Origin: Lawsonibacter sp.
Lineage (GTDB): Bacteria > Bacillota > Clostridia > Oscillospirales > Oscillospiraceae
Assembly (NCBI GenBank): GCA_022801435.1
Contig: JAAWSG010000007.1
Location: 1 to 60,600, forward strand
Length of the DNA stretch: 60,600 bases
Direction of reading: 5' to 3'
The position numbers and the translations under genes are program-made. Below are positions 34,192 to 43,830 of this stretch, in pieces. Numbering within the stretch: position 1 is the stretch's first letter; the number at the start of each line of letters is the position of its first letter. The notes under the pieces were generated by a model, which worked only from the letters and a program-made list of their open reading frames with translations, ran no database searches and was not told where the DNA came from.

Positions 34192-35997
34192 ATGAACTTC
34201 AAGAATATGTCCATCAAGAAAAGCCTGATCGTGGGCTTCGGCACTACCATCGTAATCTCTGCCATCATTATTATCGCCTCGCTGATTATGATGAGCGCGC
34301 AGAAAAACGCCTATCAGGACATCATCGAGCACTATGTCAGGACCAACGAGCTGATCTCCGAATGCCGGATCAACTATAATATTGCCGCGCGCAGCCTGCG
34401 GGATGTGGCCCTCTCCGGTGACCAGAGCGGACTGAGCACCGTCACCTCCAAGCTGGACGAGCTCAACACCGACATCAAAGCTATGGAGGATACCTATCCT
34501 GAGGACCTGAAGGACCGCACCCTGCTCAACGAGTTTGTCCGGACCCTGAACACCTGGACCGAGGAGGCCAAGCTGATCGCGGATGTGGTGCGCACCGACC
34601 GGGACCGCGCCGCGAAAATGATCGTGGAGGAGTGTACCCCGGCCCTGAACGCCGCCGCCGAGGCCGGGACCGTTCTGGCCCAGGACCTGCAGGTCAAGCA
34701 GGATGACATCATTGACCAGCAGAACCTGACCTCCACGATTGGGATCGTGATTATCATGGCGGTGATGTTCGCTGCCACCCTGGTCGTACTTATGATGGCT
34801 TTCCGCATCATCAAGAGCATCGTGGAGCCCAGCACCCAGGTCCGGGGCGCTCTGGTGGGCTTCAGCCAGGGCAATCTGGCTGTCCCTGTCACTTTTGAAG
34901 GCAAGAACGAGCTGGGCGAGATGTGCGACGCCCTGCGTACCAGCCAGAAGGTGCTCAACAGCGTCATTCAGGACATCTCCAGCACCACCGGTCAGATGGC
35001 CAAGGGCAACTTCGATGTGGAGCTTACCGCGGTCTTCCCCGGCGACCTGAAGCCAATCCAGGACAGCATCAACCAGTTTGTCCTCCGCATGAGCGAGACC
35101 ATCGCCAATATCTCCTCCTCCGCCGACCAGGTGTCCGCCGGTTCGGACCAGGTGTCCAACAGCGCCCAGTCCCTGGCCCAGGGCGCTACCGAGCAGGCCA
35201 GCTCCGTGGAGGAGCTGTCCGCCACCATCGCGGATATCTCCGAGAACGCCAAGAAGACCGCCGCTGCCGCCGAGGATGCCGGAAAGTTCGTCAATGAGGC
35301 CGGCGGACAGCTGAACATGAGCATGGAGTACGTCAAGCACCTGAACGTGGCGATGGAAAATATCTCCAACTCCTCCCAGGAGATTGGAAAGATTATTGCC
35401 ACCATCGAGAACATCGCCTTCCAAACCAACATTCTGGCCCTGAACGCCGCCGTCGAGGCCGCCCGGGCGGGCTCCGCCGGTAAGGGCTTCGCGGTGGTGG
35501 CGGACGAGGTGCGCAACCTGGCCACCAAGTCGGACGAGGCCGCCAAGGCCACCAAGGAGCTGATCGACGGCTCCATCTCCGCCGTGACCGAGGGGACCGA
35601 GGCGGTACAGAAGGTCACCGGAGCCCTGACCCGCACCAGCGAGACCGCCGGCAGCGTGACCAGCATTATGGAGAACGTGGTGGAGGCCGTGGAGAACCAG
35701 ACCCAGGCCATCATCCAGGTCACCGAGGGCATCGACCAGATCTCCGCCGTGGTCCAGACCAACTCCGCCACCAGCGAGGAGTGCGCCGCCGCCAGTGAGC
35801 AGCTCTCCTCCCAGGCCAACATCATGCACCAGATGATGGCGGAGTTCAAGGTGAGCTCCCGGGTGATGGGCAGCAGCTTCCGTCCCTCCCAGCCCACCTA
35901 TACCCCCGCCCCCTCCGGCAGCGACAGCTTCGGCTGGGATGAGGGGGATATGGATGACGCCGGAGCAGCCAGTCCCTTCAGCGGCTCTAAGTATTAA
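34192..35997 (+). CDS. methyl-accepting chemotaxis protein
   Basis: This is a transmembrane chemoreceptor of 601 residues. Membrane helices lie near 11-35 and 181-208, with a small four-helix-type ligand domain between them. A HAMP linker follows (about 208-262). The signalling domain has the hairpin-tip core [20 protein letters not shown] near residues 405-425. The tail is acidic and aromatic ([12 protein letters not shown]). ATG at 34192 has GGAGG nine bases upstream; an earlier in-frame ATG has no SD. It is transcribed alone between a promoter and a terminator. The ligand is unknown. Confidence 0.95.
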   Translation: MNFKNMSIKKSLIVGFGTTIVISAIIIIASLIMMSAQKNAYQDIIEHYVRTNELISECRINYNIAARSLRDVALSGDQSGLSTVTSKLDELNTDIKAMEDTYPEDLKDRTLLNEFVRTLNTWTEEAKLIADVVRTDRDRAAKMIVEECTPALNAAAEAGTVLAQDLQVKQDDIIDQQNLTSTIGIVIIMAVMFAATLVVLMMAFRIIKSIVEPSTQVRGALVGFSQGNLAVPVTFEGKNELGEMCDALRTSQKVLNSVIQDISSTTGQMAKGNFDVELTAVFPGDLKPIQDSINQFVLRMSETIANISSSADQVSAGSDQVSNSAQSLAQGATEQASSVEELSATIADISENAKKTAAAAEDAGKFVNEAGGQLNMSMEYVKHLNVAMENISNSSQEIGKIIATIENIAFQTNILALNAAVEAARAGSAGKGFAVVADEVRNLATKSDEAAKATKELIDGSISAVTEGTEAVQKVTGALTRTSETAGSVTSIMENVVEAVENQTQAIIQVTEGIDQISAVVQTNSATSEECAAASEQLSSQANIMHQMMAEFKVSSRVMGSSFRPSQPTYTPAPSGSDSFGWDEGDMDDAGAASPFSGSKY

Positions 35998-36024
35998 GCC
36001 CGAACCCCTGCGCCTGTGAAAAAT

Positions 36025-36055
36025 ATGGCGTCCCGGCAACGGGACGCCATTTTTC
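36025..36055 (+). terminator. intrinsic terminator of the chemoreceptor gene
   Basis: ATGGCGTCCCG pairs with CGGGACGCCAT around a GCAA tetraloop and is followed by five T residues. Confidence 0.9.
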
Positions 36056-36133
36056 CATAGGGGCGGCACGGTCCGGACAGGCACAGATTTTCCCGGCGGC
36101 CGCGCCGGACCAATCGAGACAGAGGTGAGCAAA

Positions 36134-38005
36134 ATGGCAGACAGGAAGCGTCAGGACCCGGATCTGATCTTTGCCCTGGACATCGGAACCCGGAGCATCA
36201 TTGGGATTGTGGGCCGCGTGGAAGACGAGCGGCTGAAGGTGCTGGCCATCGAGAAGGAGGAGCACGGCAAGCGGGCCATGCTGGACGGCCAGATTGAGGA
36301 CATCGCCCAGGTGGCCAAGGTGGCCCGGAGCGTGACCGACCGGCTGGAGGCGCGGCTGGAGTGTACTCTGGATCGGGTCAGCGTGGCGGCCGCCGGACGG
36401 GCCCTGCGCACTGAGACGGGGACCTATACCATGGAGCTGCCCCAGCTGACCCGGATCAACAGCGATTTGGTCAGCCGGCTGGAGAGCGCCGCCGTGTCCG
36501 AGGCGGAGGCCGGCCTCTCCCAGGGGCAGGAGGGACAGAGGCGGTTCTACCTGGTGGGCTACACCGTCTGCGGCTATGAGCTGGACCACTACCCCATGAC
36601 CACCCTCCGGGACCACAACGGCCAGCTGCTCCAGGCCACAGTGGTGGCTACCTTCCTGCCCAGCGAGGTGGTGGAGAGCCTCTACGCCGTGATGGAGAGC
36701 GCCGGCCTGGAGGTGGCCAGCCTGACCCTGGAGCCCATCGCCGCCCTGAACGCGGTGATTCCGGCAGACCTGCGGCTGCTGAACCTGGTGCTGGCCGATA
36801 TCGGCGCGGGCACAACGGATATCGCGGTGTGCCGGGACGGGGCGGTGGTGGGGTACACCATGGCCACCATCGCCGGGGACGAGGTCACCGAGACCCTGAT
36901 GCGGCGGTATCTGGTCCCCTTCGCCACCGCCGAGCGGATGAAGATGGAGATAGAGACCCCCACCATCTCTTACCGGGACGTGCTGGGGCTGGAGCAGAGC
37001 GTCACCGGCACCCAGGTGCGGGAGACGGTGAGCCAGACCGCTCAGCTGCTGGCCCAGGAGATTGCCCAGCGTATCCTCTCCCTCAACGGAAGCCAGCCCT
37101 CCGCCCTCTTCCTGGCGGGAGGGGGGAGCAAGCTGTCCGGCCTGCGGGAGCTGGTGGCCTCCGCTCTGGAGATGGACGAGCGGCGGGTGGCTCTGGCGGG
37201 CAACAACTACGAGATCAGCGCCTTTTCCGAGGAGTACGACCTCAACGACCCGGAGCTGGCTACCCCCCTGGGCATCGCGGTCTCCGCCGGCCTGGGCCTG
37301 ATCAGCGACAGCTACCGCATCCTCCTCAACGGCCAGCCCGCCAAGCTCTTCCGCAGCGGGGCCCTGACCGTGCTGGACCTGCTGATGATGAATGGATACA
37401 CCTCCGCCGACCTGCTGGGGCGGACGGGGCGCAGCCTCAGCGTCACGGTGGACGGACAGCGGATGGTGTTTTGGGGAAAGGCCGCCGTGCCCTGCACCCT
37501 GACCCTCAACGGAAAGGAGACCACCCCCTCCGCCCTGGTGTACGCCGGGGATGAGCTGCACTTTGTCCCCGCCGTCCCAGGGGAGCCGGCCAAGCGGACG
37601 CTGAAAGACCTGCTGGGTTCGGACTATATGGGGGGAGCGGCAGTCAACGGGGTGGCCGCCGGGCTGGACACCGAGCTGAACACAGGGGACGTGGTTGAGA
37701 CCGGCCCCCTGGGCAGCTTCCCCGCCGCCCCCGCTCCGCCGCCGCCCCCTGTGAGCCAGGAGCCCCCGCCCCCGCCCCGCCCCGCTCCGGCGCGGCCTCC
37801 CCTGCGGTTGACCCTGAACGGCAAGCCGCTGGAGCTGACCGCCAAGGAGGAGGGGGGGCCCTACTACCTGCTGGACCTGCTGGACCGGTCGGGCATCGAC
37901 TTTGACCACCTGGAACGGGATGTGGAGCTGCAAATCAACGGGGCGGAGGCTAACTTTACCCAGGAGCTGCATCAGCGGGACGTGGTGGTGATCCGGTATC
38001 GGTGA
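36134..38005 (+). CDS. FtsA-like actin-fold ATPase with duplicated C-terminal domain
   Basis: The protein is 623 residues. An actin-fold FtsA/PilM-type domain covers about 1-390, with FALDIGTRSIIGIVG (phosphate 1), ADIGAGTTDIAV (222-233, phosphate 2) and LFLAGGGSKLSGL (adenosine). After it come two related segments, near 393-470 (ILLNGQPAKLF) and 556-623 (LTLNGKPLELT, ending DVVVIRYR), split by a Pro-rich linker. They look like repeats of one small beta-rich domain. Canonical FtsA ends in a membrane helix, which is not seen here. ftsZ is not adjacent. ATG at 36134 is chosen because GTG at 36125 lies inside the SD AGAGGTGA. Confidence 0.82.
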   Translation: MADRKRQDPDLIFALDIGTRSIIGIVGRVEDERLKVLAIEKEEHGKRAMLDGQIEDIAQVAKVARSVTDRLEARLECTLDRVSVAAAGRALRTETGTYTMELPQLTRINSDLVSRLESAAVSEAEAGLSQGQEGQRRFYLVGYTVCGYELDHYPMTTLRDHNGQLLQATVVATFLPSEVVESLYAVMESAGLEVASLTLEPIAALNAVIPADLRLLNLVLADIGAGTTDIAVCRDGAVVGYTMATIAGDEVTETLMRRYLVPFATAERMKMEIETPTISYRDVLGLEQSVTGTQVRETVSQTAQLLAQEIAQRILSLNGSQPSALFLAGGGSKLSGLRELVASALEMDERRVALAGNNYEISAFSEEYDLNDPELATPLGIAVSAGLGLISDSYRILLNGQPAKLFRSGALTVLDLLMMNGYTSADLLGRTGRSLSVTVDGQRMVFWGKAAVPCTLTLNGKETTPSALVYAGDELHFVPAVPGEPAKRTLKDLLGSDYMGGAAVNGVAAGLDTELNTGDVVETGPLGSFPAAPAPPPPPVSQEPPPPPRPAPARPPLRLTLNGKPLELTAKEEGGPYYLLDLLDRSGIDFDHLERDVELQINGAEANFTQELHQRDVVVIRYR

Positions 38006-38050
38006 GCTTGGCCCGCCAGAGGAAATCAAAAATTTGGAGTGATCGTTTCC

Positions 38051-38812
38051 ATGAGCAAAAGCAAACTGTTGGCCGTTCTCCTGGCGGCGCTGTGTCTGAC
38101 CGGCTGCGGCAAAAAACCTCCGGAACCCCCCGAGCAGTACGTCTACGGGGAGAACGCCGCGGCCTCGCTGGATTCTGTGATGGAGGAGGGGGAGGGGACC
38201 ATCCTCTCCATCGAGGAGCCTGACGAGAAAAAGGAGCAGATGTCCTACATATACACCTATGACGAGGTCACAAGCTTCCTCCCCATTGTGGAGCGCTATC
38301 TGGACGTGATGCTGGGGGAGGAGGGCTTTGTCCTGGTGGACCAGAATCACAGCGTCCTCAGCGAGCGGCCCGAGCTGAAGGAGCTGGTGGGAGAGGTCAT
38401 CCTGGAGCGCCCCTCCGACCAGGAGGGGGAGCTGTTTCAGGTGGCGGTGGGCTGGGGGGAGGCGGGCAGGCTGACCGCCAAGGCCAGCATCGTGGAGGGC
38501 GCCATCGTGGAGCCTGAGCCCGAGCCCGAGGAGGAGCCCGAGCCCGCCAGCATGGAGGAGCAGCTGGAGCACCTCACCGGGATGAGCCCCCAGGATCTGG
38601 GCCTGGAGGGGGAGTCCATGGACAGCTACCGCATCTTCCCCATTGACGGGTTTGTCCAGGTGGGGGAGACCACCTGCCGCCGGTTCAACATCTATGAGGT
38701 CCGCCAGCCCGAGGGAGTCCCGGTTATCATTGGGACCTATCTGGTCAGCTCGGACCGCCAGCATGTGTATAAGCTGGACCCGGAGAGCGAGCTGGTCACA
38801 AAGGTGAACTGA
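38051..38812 (+). CDS. putative lipoprotein, function unknown
   Basis: The 253-residue product begins with a lipoprotein signal peptide (MSKSKLLAVLLAALCLTGCG) in which Cys19 would be lipidated. The mature part is strongly acidic, with an E/P-rich segment (residues about 158-170) and a C-terminal domain ending in a beta-hairpin-like YLVSSDRQHVYKLDPES. No family is recognised. ATG at 38051 has TTGGAGTG at good distance. It is probably co-transcribed with the FtsA-like gene 45 bp upstream. Confidence 0.8.
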   Translation: MSKSKLLAVLLAALCLTGCGKKPPEPPEQYVYGENAAASLDSVMEEGEGTILSIEEPDEKKEQMSYIYTYDEVTSFLPIVERYLDVMLGEEGFVLVDQNHSVLSERPELKELVGEVILERPSDQEGELFQVAVGWGEAGRLTAKASIVEGAIVEPEPEPEEEPEPASMEEQLEHLTGMSPQDLGLEGESMDSYRIFPIDGFVQVGETTCRRFNIYEVRQPEGVPVIIGTYLVSSDRQHVYKLDPESELVTKVN

Positions 38813-38826
38813 GAGAAACGCCCCCT

Positions 38827-38853
38827 TATGTCTGGGGCGGATTTGGCCGATAT
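38827..38853 (+). promoter_or_regulatory. candidate sigma-28 promoter of the YjfB-type gene
   Basis: GCCGATAT at 38846-38853 is a perfect match to the sigma-28 -10 element. The -35 at correct 15-bp spacing is TATG (two of four). The predicted start is about 40 bp before the small motility gene. The weak -35 lowers confidence. Confidence 0.5.
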
Positions 38854-38899
38854 TCCCTGTGGAGCAGCCCCACATTTTTTGGTGAAAGGAGTGACCCCT

Positions 38900-39070
38900 A
38901 TGATCGAGAGCGCCATGGGTATGAGTGCGGCTATGCTGCAGCAGAACTACAGCTACGCCCTGCTCAAGCGCAGTATGGACGACGCCGAGAGCCAGGCGAT
39001 GGCCCTGATCGAGAGCATGGTGGCCGCAACCCCCGCGCCGGCGCAGTACGGCTTCGACGTGTGGGCCTAG
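38900..39070 (+). CDS. small YjfB-family putative motility protein
   Basis: The peptide has 56 residues. MSAAMLQQNYSYALLKRSMD and ALIESM resemble the YjfB family (short helical proteins with S-x-A-x-x-Q-x-x-x-x-A-L-L-K-x-x-M-D). YjfB is linked to the sigma-D regulon in Bacillus, and its molecular role is not established. The SD is AAAGGAGTG. A sigma-28-like -10 lies upstream and a terminator just downstream. Confidence 0.8.
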   Translation: MIESAMGMSAAMLQQNYSYALLKRSMDDAESQAMALIESMVAATPAPAQYGFDVWA

Positions 39071-39080
39071 AGGCAGGCAA

Positions 39081-39118
39081 AAAGAGGACGTGTCATGTTG
39101 TACACGTCCTCTTTTTTT
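39081..39118. terminator. bidirectional terminator between motility block and oxidoreductase gene
   Basis: AAAGAGGACGTGT pairs with ACACGTCCTCTTT around an 8-base loop, with seven T residues on the + strand and a run of A before the stem. It serves both converging genes. Confidence 0.92.
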
Positions 39119-39126
39119 GCCCTGGC

Positions 39127-40185
39127 TCAGGGGAGCAGGGCGCTTTGAACCGATTGGGCGAAGCGGTCCAGCCGCTCCTGGATGCCCGGAAGGGCCAGGG
39201 CCTCCCCAGGCCGGTTGGCGGTCTCCAGCAGGGCGAAGCGGGGGGGCAGATAGAAGGATTTGTTCATATTGACCGCGGATATCACCTGACGGGCCAGGAT
39301 GTCCCCTCCGGAGTAGCCCGAGACCACAATGGCGAAGACCGCCTTGTCGTAGAAGCGGGTCTGCCGGAAGAGGGCGGTGAGCCGGTTGATGCAGGCGGTG
39401 AGGTTGGCGGACAGCGCGTCATTGTAGTTGGGGCACAGGAGAATGAGGCCGTCCGCCTCCCGGACGGCGGGGTAGACCTCATCCTGCATGACTCCGCCGT
39501 AGAAGCAGCCCCCCCGCTCGCCAAAGTGGAGGCAGGTGGTGTAGGGGCAGCCGGAGCAGTCGGACAGGGTCCCGTTGCGCAGGCCGATTTCGGAGCAGTG
39601 GAAGGAGTCCCCCAGCCGCGCCTTGACCTGGGACCACAGGGCCATGGTGTTGGAGGTGTGGTGGCTGGAGGCGTGGAGGGCCAGCAGCTTGGGGCGGCTG
39701 CGCAGAGGGAAGCGCTCTGAGACCAGCCGCTCCACCAGCTCCCGGGCGGCGGCGCGGTAGGCCCCGGGCAGGTTGGTCCCCAGGTTGTCCGCCTGGACCT
39801 GGAAGTTGGACAGGGTGTCCGTCCCCTCCACCAGAGGACGCCCCAGAAAGGCGCAGCCGGCCAGGTTAGCGGCCAGCACCAGCTCAGAGGCGGTGGATTT
39901 GGTGTACAGCGGAGCGGCCCCGTCCACCAGCAGCCCGGCGGTGCAGTCCTCCAGCAGGCCGGGCTCCCGGCGCAGGCGGGTGAGGATGCGGAGATACTCC
40001 AGATTGACCCCGGCGTCCCCCAGCGGGAGGGCGAAGAGCAGCTTCTGCCCCGCCAGATTGTCCAGCTCCCCGGCGGTGGAGACGGTGCGGAACTCCTGCC
40101 CCGCCAGGGCAAAGCGCAGAACATCCCGCAGCCGCTGGTCCGCCCAGCCCGCGTCCGCCGGGGGATGAATGACGGTAATAGACAT
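39127..40185 (-). CDS. NAD(P)H-dependent FMN oxidoreductase, iron-sulfur flavoprotein type
   Basis: The 352-residue protein has a C-terminal flavodoxin-like FMN_red domain (about 165-352; LLALHASSHHTSNTMALWSQ near its start and ILLCPNYNDALSANL). A cysteine cluster DCSGCPYTTC plus GGC resembles that of Isf-type flavoproteins. Residues 1-160 form an extra domain not usual for the family. SD AGGAGG fits the second of two adjacent ATGs best. The electron partner is unknown. Confidence 0.75.
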   Translation of the reverse strand: MSITVIHPPADAGWADQRLRDVLRFALAGQEFRTVSTAGELDNLAGQKLLFALPLGDAGVNLEYLRILTRLRREPGLLEDCTAGLLVDGAAPLYTKSTASELVLAANLAGCAFLGRPLVEGTDTLSNFQVQADNLGTNLPGAYRAAARELVERLVSERFPLRSRPKLLALHASSHHTSNTMALWSQVKARLGDSFHCSEIGLRNGTLSDCSGCPYTTCLHFGERGGCFYGGVMQDEVYPAVREADGLILLCPNYNDALSANLTACINRLTALFRQTRFYDKAVFAIVVSGYSGGDILARQVISAVNMNKSFYLPPRFALLETANRPGEALALPGIQERLDRFAQSVQSALLP

Positions 40186-40238
40186 CATAATTCCTCCTGT
40201 CTGACTACACTCCTGCCCCGCAGCGCCTCTCAAAAATC

Positions 40239-40261
40239 CGGGACGGTGGAAGGCCGTCCCG
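40239..40261. terminator. terminator downstream of the crotonase gene
   Basis: CGGGACGG and CCGTCCCG form an 8-bp stem with a 7-base loop. T-runs flank both sides (TTTTT after the stem on the - strand, TTTTTTTT on the + strand), so it can act in either direction. Confidence 0.88.
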
Positions 40262-40272
40262 TTTTTTTTCGG

Positions 40273-41049
<777 letters not shown>

Positions 41050-41084
41050 GGGAAATTCCTCCTTCTCTTATGAGTGGTGTCTCC

Positions 41085-41113
41085 ATTATAGCCGATGTCC
41101 GCCCAAAAGGCAA
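41085..41113 (-). promoter_or_regulatory. sigma-A promoter of the crotonase gene
   Basis: On the - strand TTGCCT (41113-41108), a 17-bp spacer and a perfect TATAAT (41090-41085) precede the gene by about 35 bp. Confidence 0.75.
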
Positions 41114-41135
41114 GGAAGAAAGCGCGGTGATTCCG

Positions 41136-41164
41136 TTGACTTTCGGCGGGGGTTTCTTTATAAT
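41136..41164 (+). promoter_or_regulatory. strong sigma-A promoter of lysO
   Basis: TTGACT at 41136-41141, a 17-bp spacer and TATAAT at 41159-41164 match the consensus at eleven of twelve positions. The expected transcript start near 41171 rules out an SD upstream of the ATG at 41176. Confidence 0.85.
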
Positions 41165-41211
41165 GGGGGAGCAGAATGTTCAGCTCCCCGCTCCGTCGGA
41201 GGCTGTACCGG

Positions 41212-42183
41212 ATGGGAGGGCTCTGCGCGGTGATCTCTGTCATGTTGAATCTGGCCCGCTATCTGGCCATTGCCGGGGTGGGGATCTGGGTGGGCTCCCG
41301 GCCCCGGGTGCGCAGCCGCCCCCTGGCTGTGGTGGACCGGATGCAGTTTTTTGCTCTGATGCTGATGATCTCCGCTCTGGGCATCAAGCTGGGGGCGGAC
41401 GAGCAGGTCTTCGCCTCCCTGGGGCAGCTGGGTCTGGCCGCCCTCCTCCTCACCCTGGCGGCCATGGGCGGGGCGCTGCTGTGCGTCACCCTGCTGCGCC
41501 GGTTCGTGCTGCGCCTGGACCGCCGCGGCCGCGCCTCCAACGAGAGCGCCCAGGAGGTCACGGGCGGGGGCGGCAAGGCGGACAACGCCCTCACCTACTG
41601 GATCACCGGCACAGTGGCGGCGGGCATCCTGGCGGGGCGCTTCCTCATCCCCCCGGGGCTGGCGGTGTGGTGCGGCTACGGCATCGACTGGGGGCTGTAT
41701 CTGCTGCTCTTCTTCGCGGGTCTGGACATGGGCCGGAAGGGGACCCTTTTGGAGGACATCCAAAAAATCGGCTGGCAGGCCCTGGGAGTGCCGGCGGCGG
41801 GGGTGGCGGGGAGTCTGGCGGGGGCGGTGCTGATCGCTCCCCTCACCGGACTCTCCCTCCGGGACGGCATGGCGGCGGTGGCGGGGTTCAGCTGGTACTC
41901 CCTGGCCCCCAACCTGCTGGCCTCCTACAGCCTATCCCTGTCGGCGGTGTGCTTTTTGTCCAACGTGATGCGGGAAATTTTTTCTGTCCTCGCCATGCCC
42001 CTGGTGGCAAAGCACATCGGCTATGTGGAGTGTACCGTCCTGCCGGGGGCGGCGGCCATGGACAGTATGCTCCCCGTCGTCCTCCGCGCCACCAACCAGC
42101 GCACCGGCATCTACTCCATCCTCTCAGGGGTGGTACACTCCTGCCTGGTCCCGGTTTTGGTCCCCGCCCTTATCGCTCTGTAG
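41212..42183 (+). CDS. lysO: lysine exporter, LysO family
   Basis: The 323-residue membrane protein has about eight hydrophobic segments. It resembles LysO/YbjE (DUF340), seen in GFSWYSLAPNLLASYSLSLS and FLSNVMREIFSVLAMPL. The family exports L-lysine and limits its accumulation. ATG at 41212 has GGAGG nine bases upstream and lies about 40 bases after the predicted transcript start. The earlier in-frame ATG at 41176 would be nearly leaderless. A charged, Gly-rich cytoplasmic loop lies near residues 108-125. Confidence 0.88.
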   Translation: MGGLCAVISVMLNLARYLAIAGVGIWVGSRPRVRSRPLAVVDRMQFFALMLMISALGIKLGADEQVFASLGQLGLAALLLTLAAMGGALLCVTLLRRFVLRLDRRGRASNESAQEVTGGGGKADNALTYWITGTVAAGILAGRFLIPPGLAVWCGYGIDWGLYLLLFFAGLDMGRKGTLLEDIQKIGWQALGVPAAGVAGSLAGAVLIAPLTGLSLRDGMAAVAGFSWYSLAPNLLASYSLSLSAVCFLSNVMREIFSVLAMPLVAKHIGYVECTVLPGAAAMDSMLPVVLRATNQRTGIYSILSGVVHSCLVPVLVPALIAL

Positions 42184-42189
42184 CGGTCA

Positions 42190-42237
42190 TACCCCCCCTC
42201 CGCGCTGAATACAGTGGTGCGAGGGGGGATTTTTTTG
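42190..42237 (+). terminator. terminator-like hairpin overlapping the next gene's ribosome site
   Basis: CCCCCCTC (within 42192-42200) pairs with GAGGGGGG (42221-42228), and seven T residues follow. The 3' arm is also the SD of the flippase gene, and the T-run runs into its TTG start. It could end lysO transcription and at the same time regulate or block translation of the downstream gene. Confidence 0.65.
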
Positions 42238-43755
42238 CCTGAAAGAAAGCTGTCCGCCGGCCAGGGAGCCCTGCTGCTTACCGTGCTGAGCGGAGTGTCC
42301 CAGGCGCTGGGCTTTTTCTACCGGGTGGCCCTGTCCCGGATGGTGGGGGCGGAGGTCATGGGCCTGTACCAGCTGGTCATGCCGGTGTTCTCGGTGGTCC
42401 TGTCCCTGACCGCCGTGGGACTCACCGCCGCGGCCTCCAACCTCACCGCCCAGCACCTGGCCCTGGGCAGCGGGCGAGGGGCCGCCCAAACGCTGTCCAC
42501 CTGCCTGAAAGGATTTTTTCTGCTCCTCCTCCCGGTGGGGGCAGTGGTGGTGCTGGCCTCCGACGGCATCTCGGTGTACCTGCTGGGGGACGCCCGGACC
42601 CAGCTGGGACTGATTTTGCTGGTCCCCTGCGTGGCGCTGACCGGGGTGGAGAACATCCACAAGCACTGCTTCTACGGGGCGGGGCTGGTGGGGCCGCCGG
42701 CGGTGGTAGAGCTGCTGGAGCAGTTCGTGCGCACTCTGGCGGTCCTGGGCCTGCTGACGGCCTTCCTGCCCCAGTACCCGGAGCGGGTGGTGGGACTGAT
42801 TGTGGGGGGGATGGTCATCTGCGAGCTGTTCTCCTCCTGCACGCTGGTGCTGCTCCACCGAAGGCGGCGGGGCAGGCTGAGCGGTCCCGGGGAGGAGGGG
42901 CGGGTCCGCCGCCGCCGGGTGGCCGCCATCGCCCTGCCGGTGGGACTGAACGCCCTGCTGGGGAATCTGCTGGGCGCGGTGAACGCCGCCCTCATCCCCC
43001 AGAAGCTGGTGGAGGGGGGGATGGAGCGCTCCGCCGCCATGTCCCAGTTTGGAGTGGTGTGCGGGATGACCATGCCCATGCTCTCCCTGCCCATCATCTT
43101 TCTGGGGGCGGTGAATCTGGTGCTGGGCCCCCGCCTGGCCCGGGCCTACGCTCTGGAGCGGCGGCGGGAGGCGGGGCGGCTGGTCTCCCAGGCCCTGTCC
43201 GCGGTGTCCCTCCTCACCCTGCCCGCCATGGCGGGGATGGTGGTGCTGGGGCCCGACCTGGGGCGGCTGCTCTTCCGCCAGGAGACCCGCTACCTGCTCC
43301 CCCTGGCCGTGGTCAACGCCATGAGCTGTCTTTGCTCGGTGCTGTGCTGCGCCCTGAACAACGTGGGCCGGCAGAGGACGGTGGCCGCCATCTCCCTGCT
43401 GGGGGGCGGGGTGCAGGCGGCGCTCACCTTTCTCCTGGTTCCCCTCCCCGGGGTGGGGATGGGGGGCTATGTGGCGGGGGCGGTGTGGGCCACGGGGCTG
43501 GAGCTGGTGCTGTGCTTTGCCGCCGCTGCCCGCCATGCGGGACTGTCCCTGGACATCTTCCGCTGGCTCACCGCCCCCGGGCTGGCCTCCCTGCTGGCGG
43601 GGCTGAACGCAAACCTGCTCCTGCGGGTGCTCCGGGACCGGGACGCCGCGCTGCTGCCCTCCGTTCTGGCGGTGCTCCTCTTCGGCGGCATCCTCTATCT
43701 GGCCGCCCTCCAGGCCCAGGGGGTGCGGGTCCGGGAGTCTATCCGGCTGGGCTGA
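42235..43755 (+). CDS. SpoVB/MurJ-like polysaccharide flippase (MATE fold)
   Basis: The 506-residue membrane protein has about 12-14 hydrophobic segments and the family opening VLSGVSQALGFFYRVALSRM. It resembles SpoVB, a stage V sporulation protein of the oligosaccharidyl-lipid flippase superfamily, thought to move lipid-linked precursors. Cluster context gives no second spore gene, so a general envelope flippase is also possible. The start is TTG, six bases after the GAGGGGGG SD that lies within a terminator-like stem. Confidence 0.85.
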   Translation: MPERKLSAGQGALLLTVLSGVSQALGFFYRVALSRMVGAEVMGLYQLVMPVFSVVLSLTAVGLTAAASNLTAQHLALGSGRGAAQTLSTCLKGFFLLLLPVGAVVVLASDGISVYLLGDARTQLGLILLVPCVALTGVENIHKHCFYGAGLVGPPAVVELLEQFVRTLAVLGLLTAFLPQYPERVVGLIVGGMVICELFSSCTLVLLHRRRRGRLSGPGEEGRVRRRRVAAIALPVGLNALLGNLLGAVNAALIPQKLVEGGMERSAAMSQFGVVCGMTMPMLSLPIIFLGAVNLVLGPRLARAYALERRREAGRLVSQALSAVSLLTLPAMAGMVVLGPDLGRLLFRQETRYLLPLAVVNAMSCLCSVLCCALNNVGRQRTVAAISLLGGGVQAALTFLLVPLPGVGMGGYVAGAVWATGLELVLCFAAAARHAGLSLDIFRWLTAPGLASLLAGLNANLLLRVLRDRDAALLPSVLAVLLFGGILYLAALQAQGVRVRESIRLG

Positions 43756-43830
43756 AAATTTATCCGCAGCCGGAACCTTTTGGGAGAAATTACGTCAAAC
43801 AGGGTAACTGCAAAAGAGAGGAGCATGTTT

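Noticed and set aside
41176..41211. Upstream ATG at 41176 as the lysO start
   Set aside because: The strong promoter at 41136-41164 would start RNA near 41171 and leave no SD; the ATG at 41212 has a well-spaced GGAGG.
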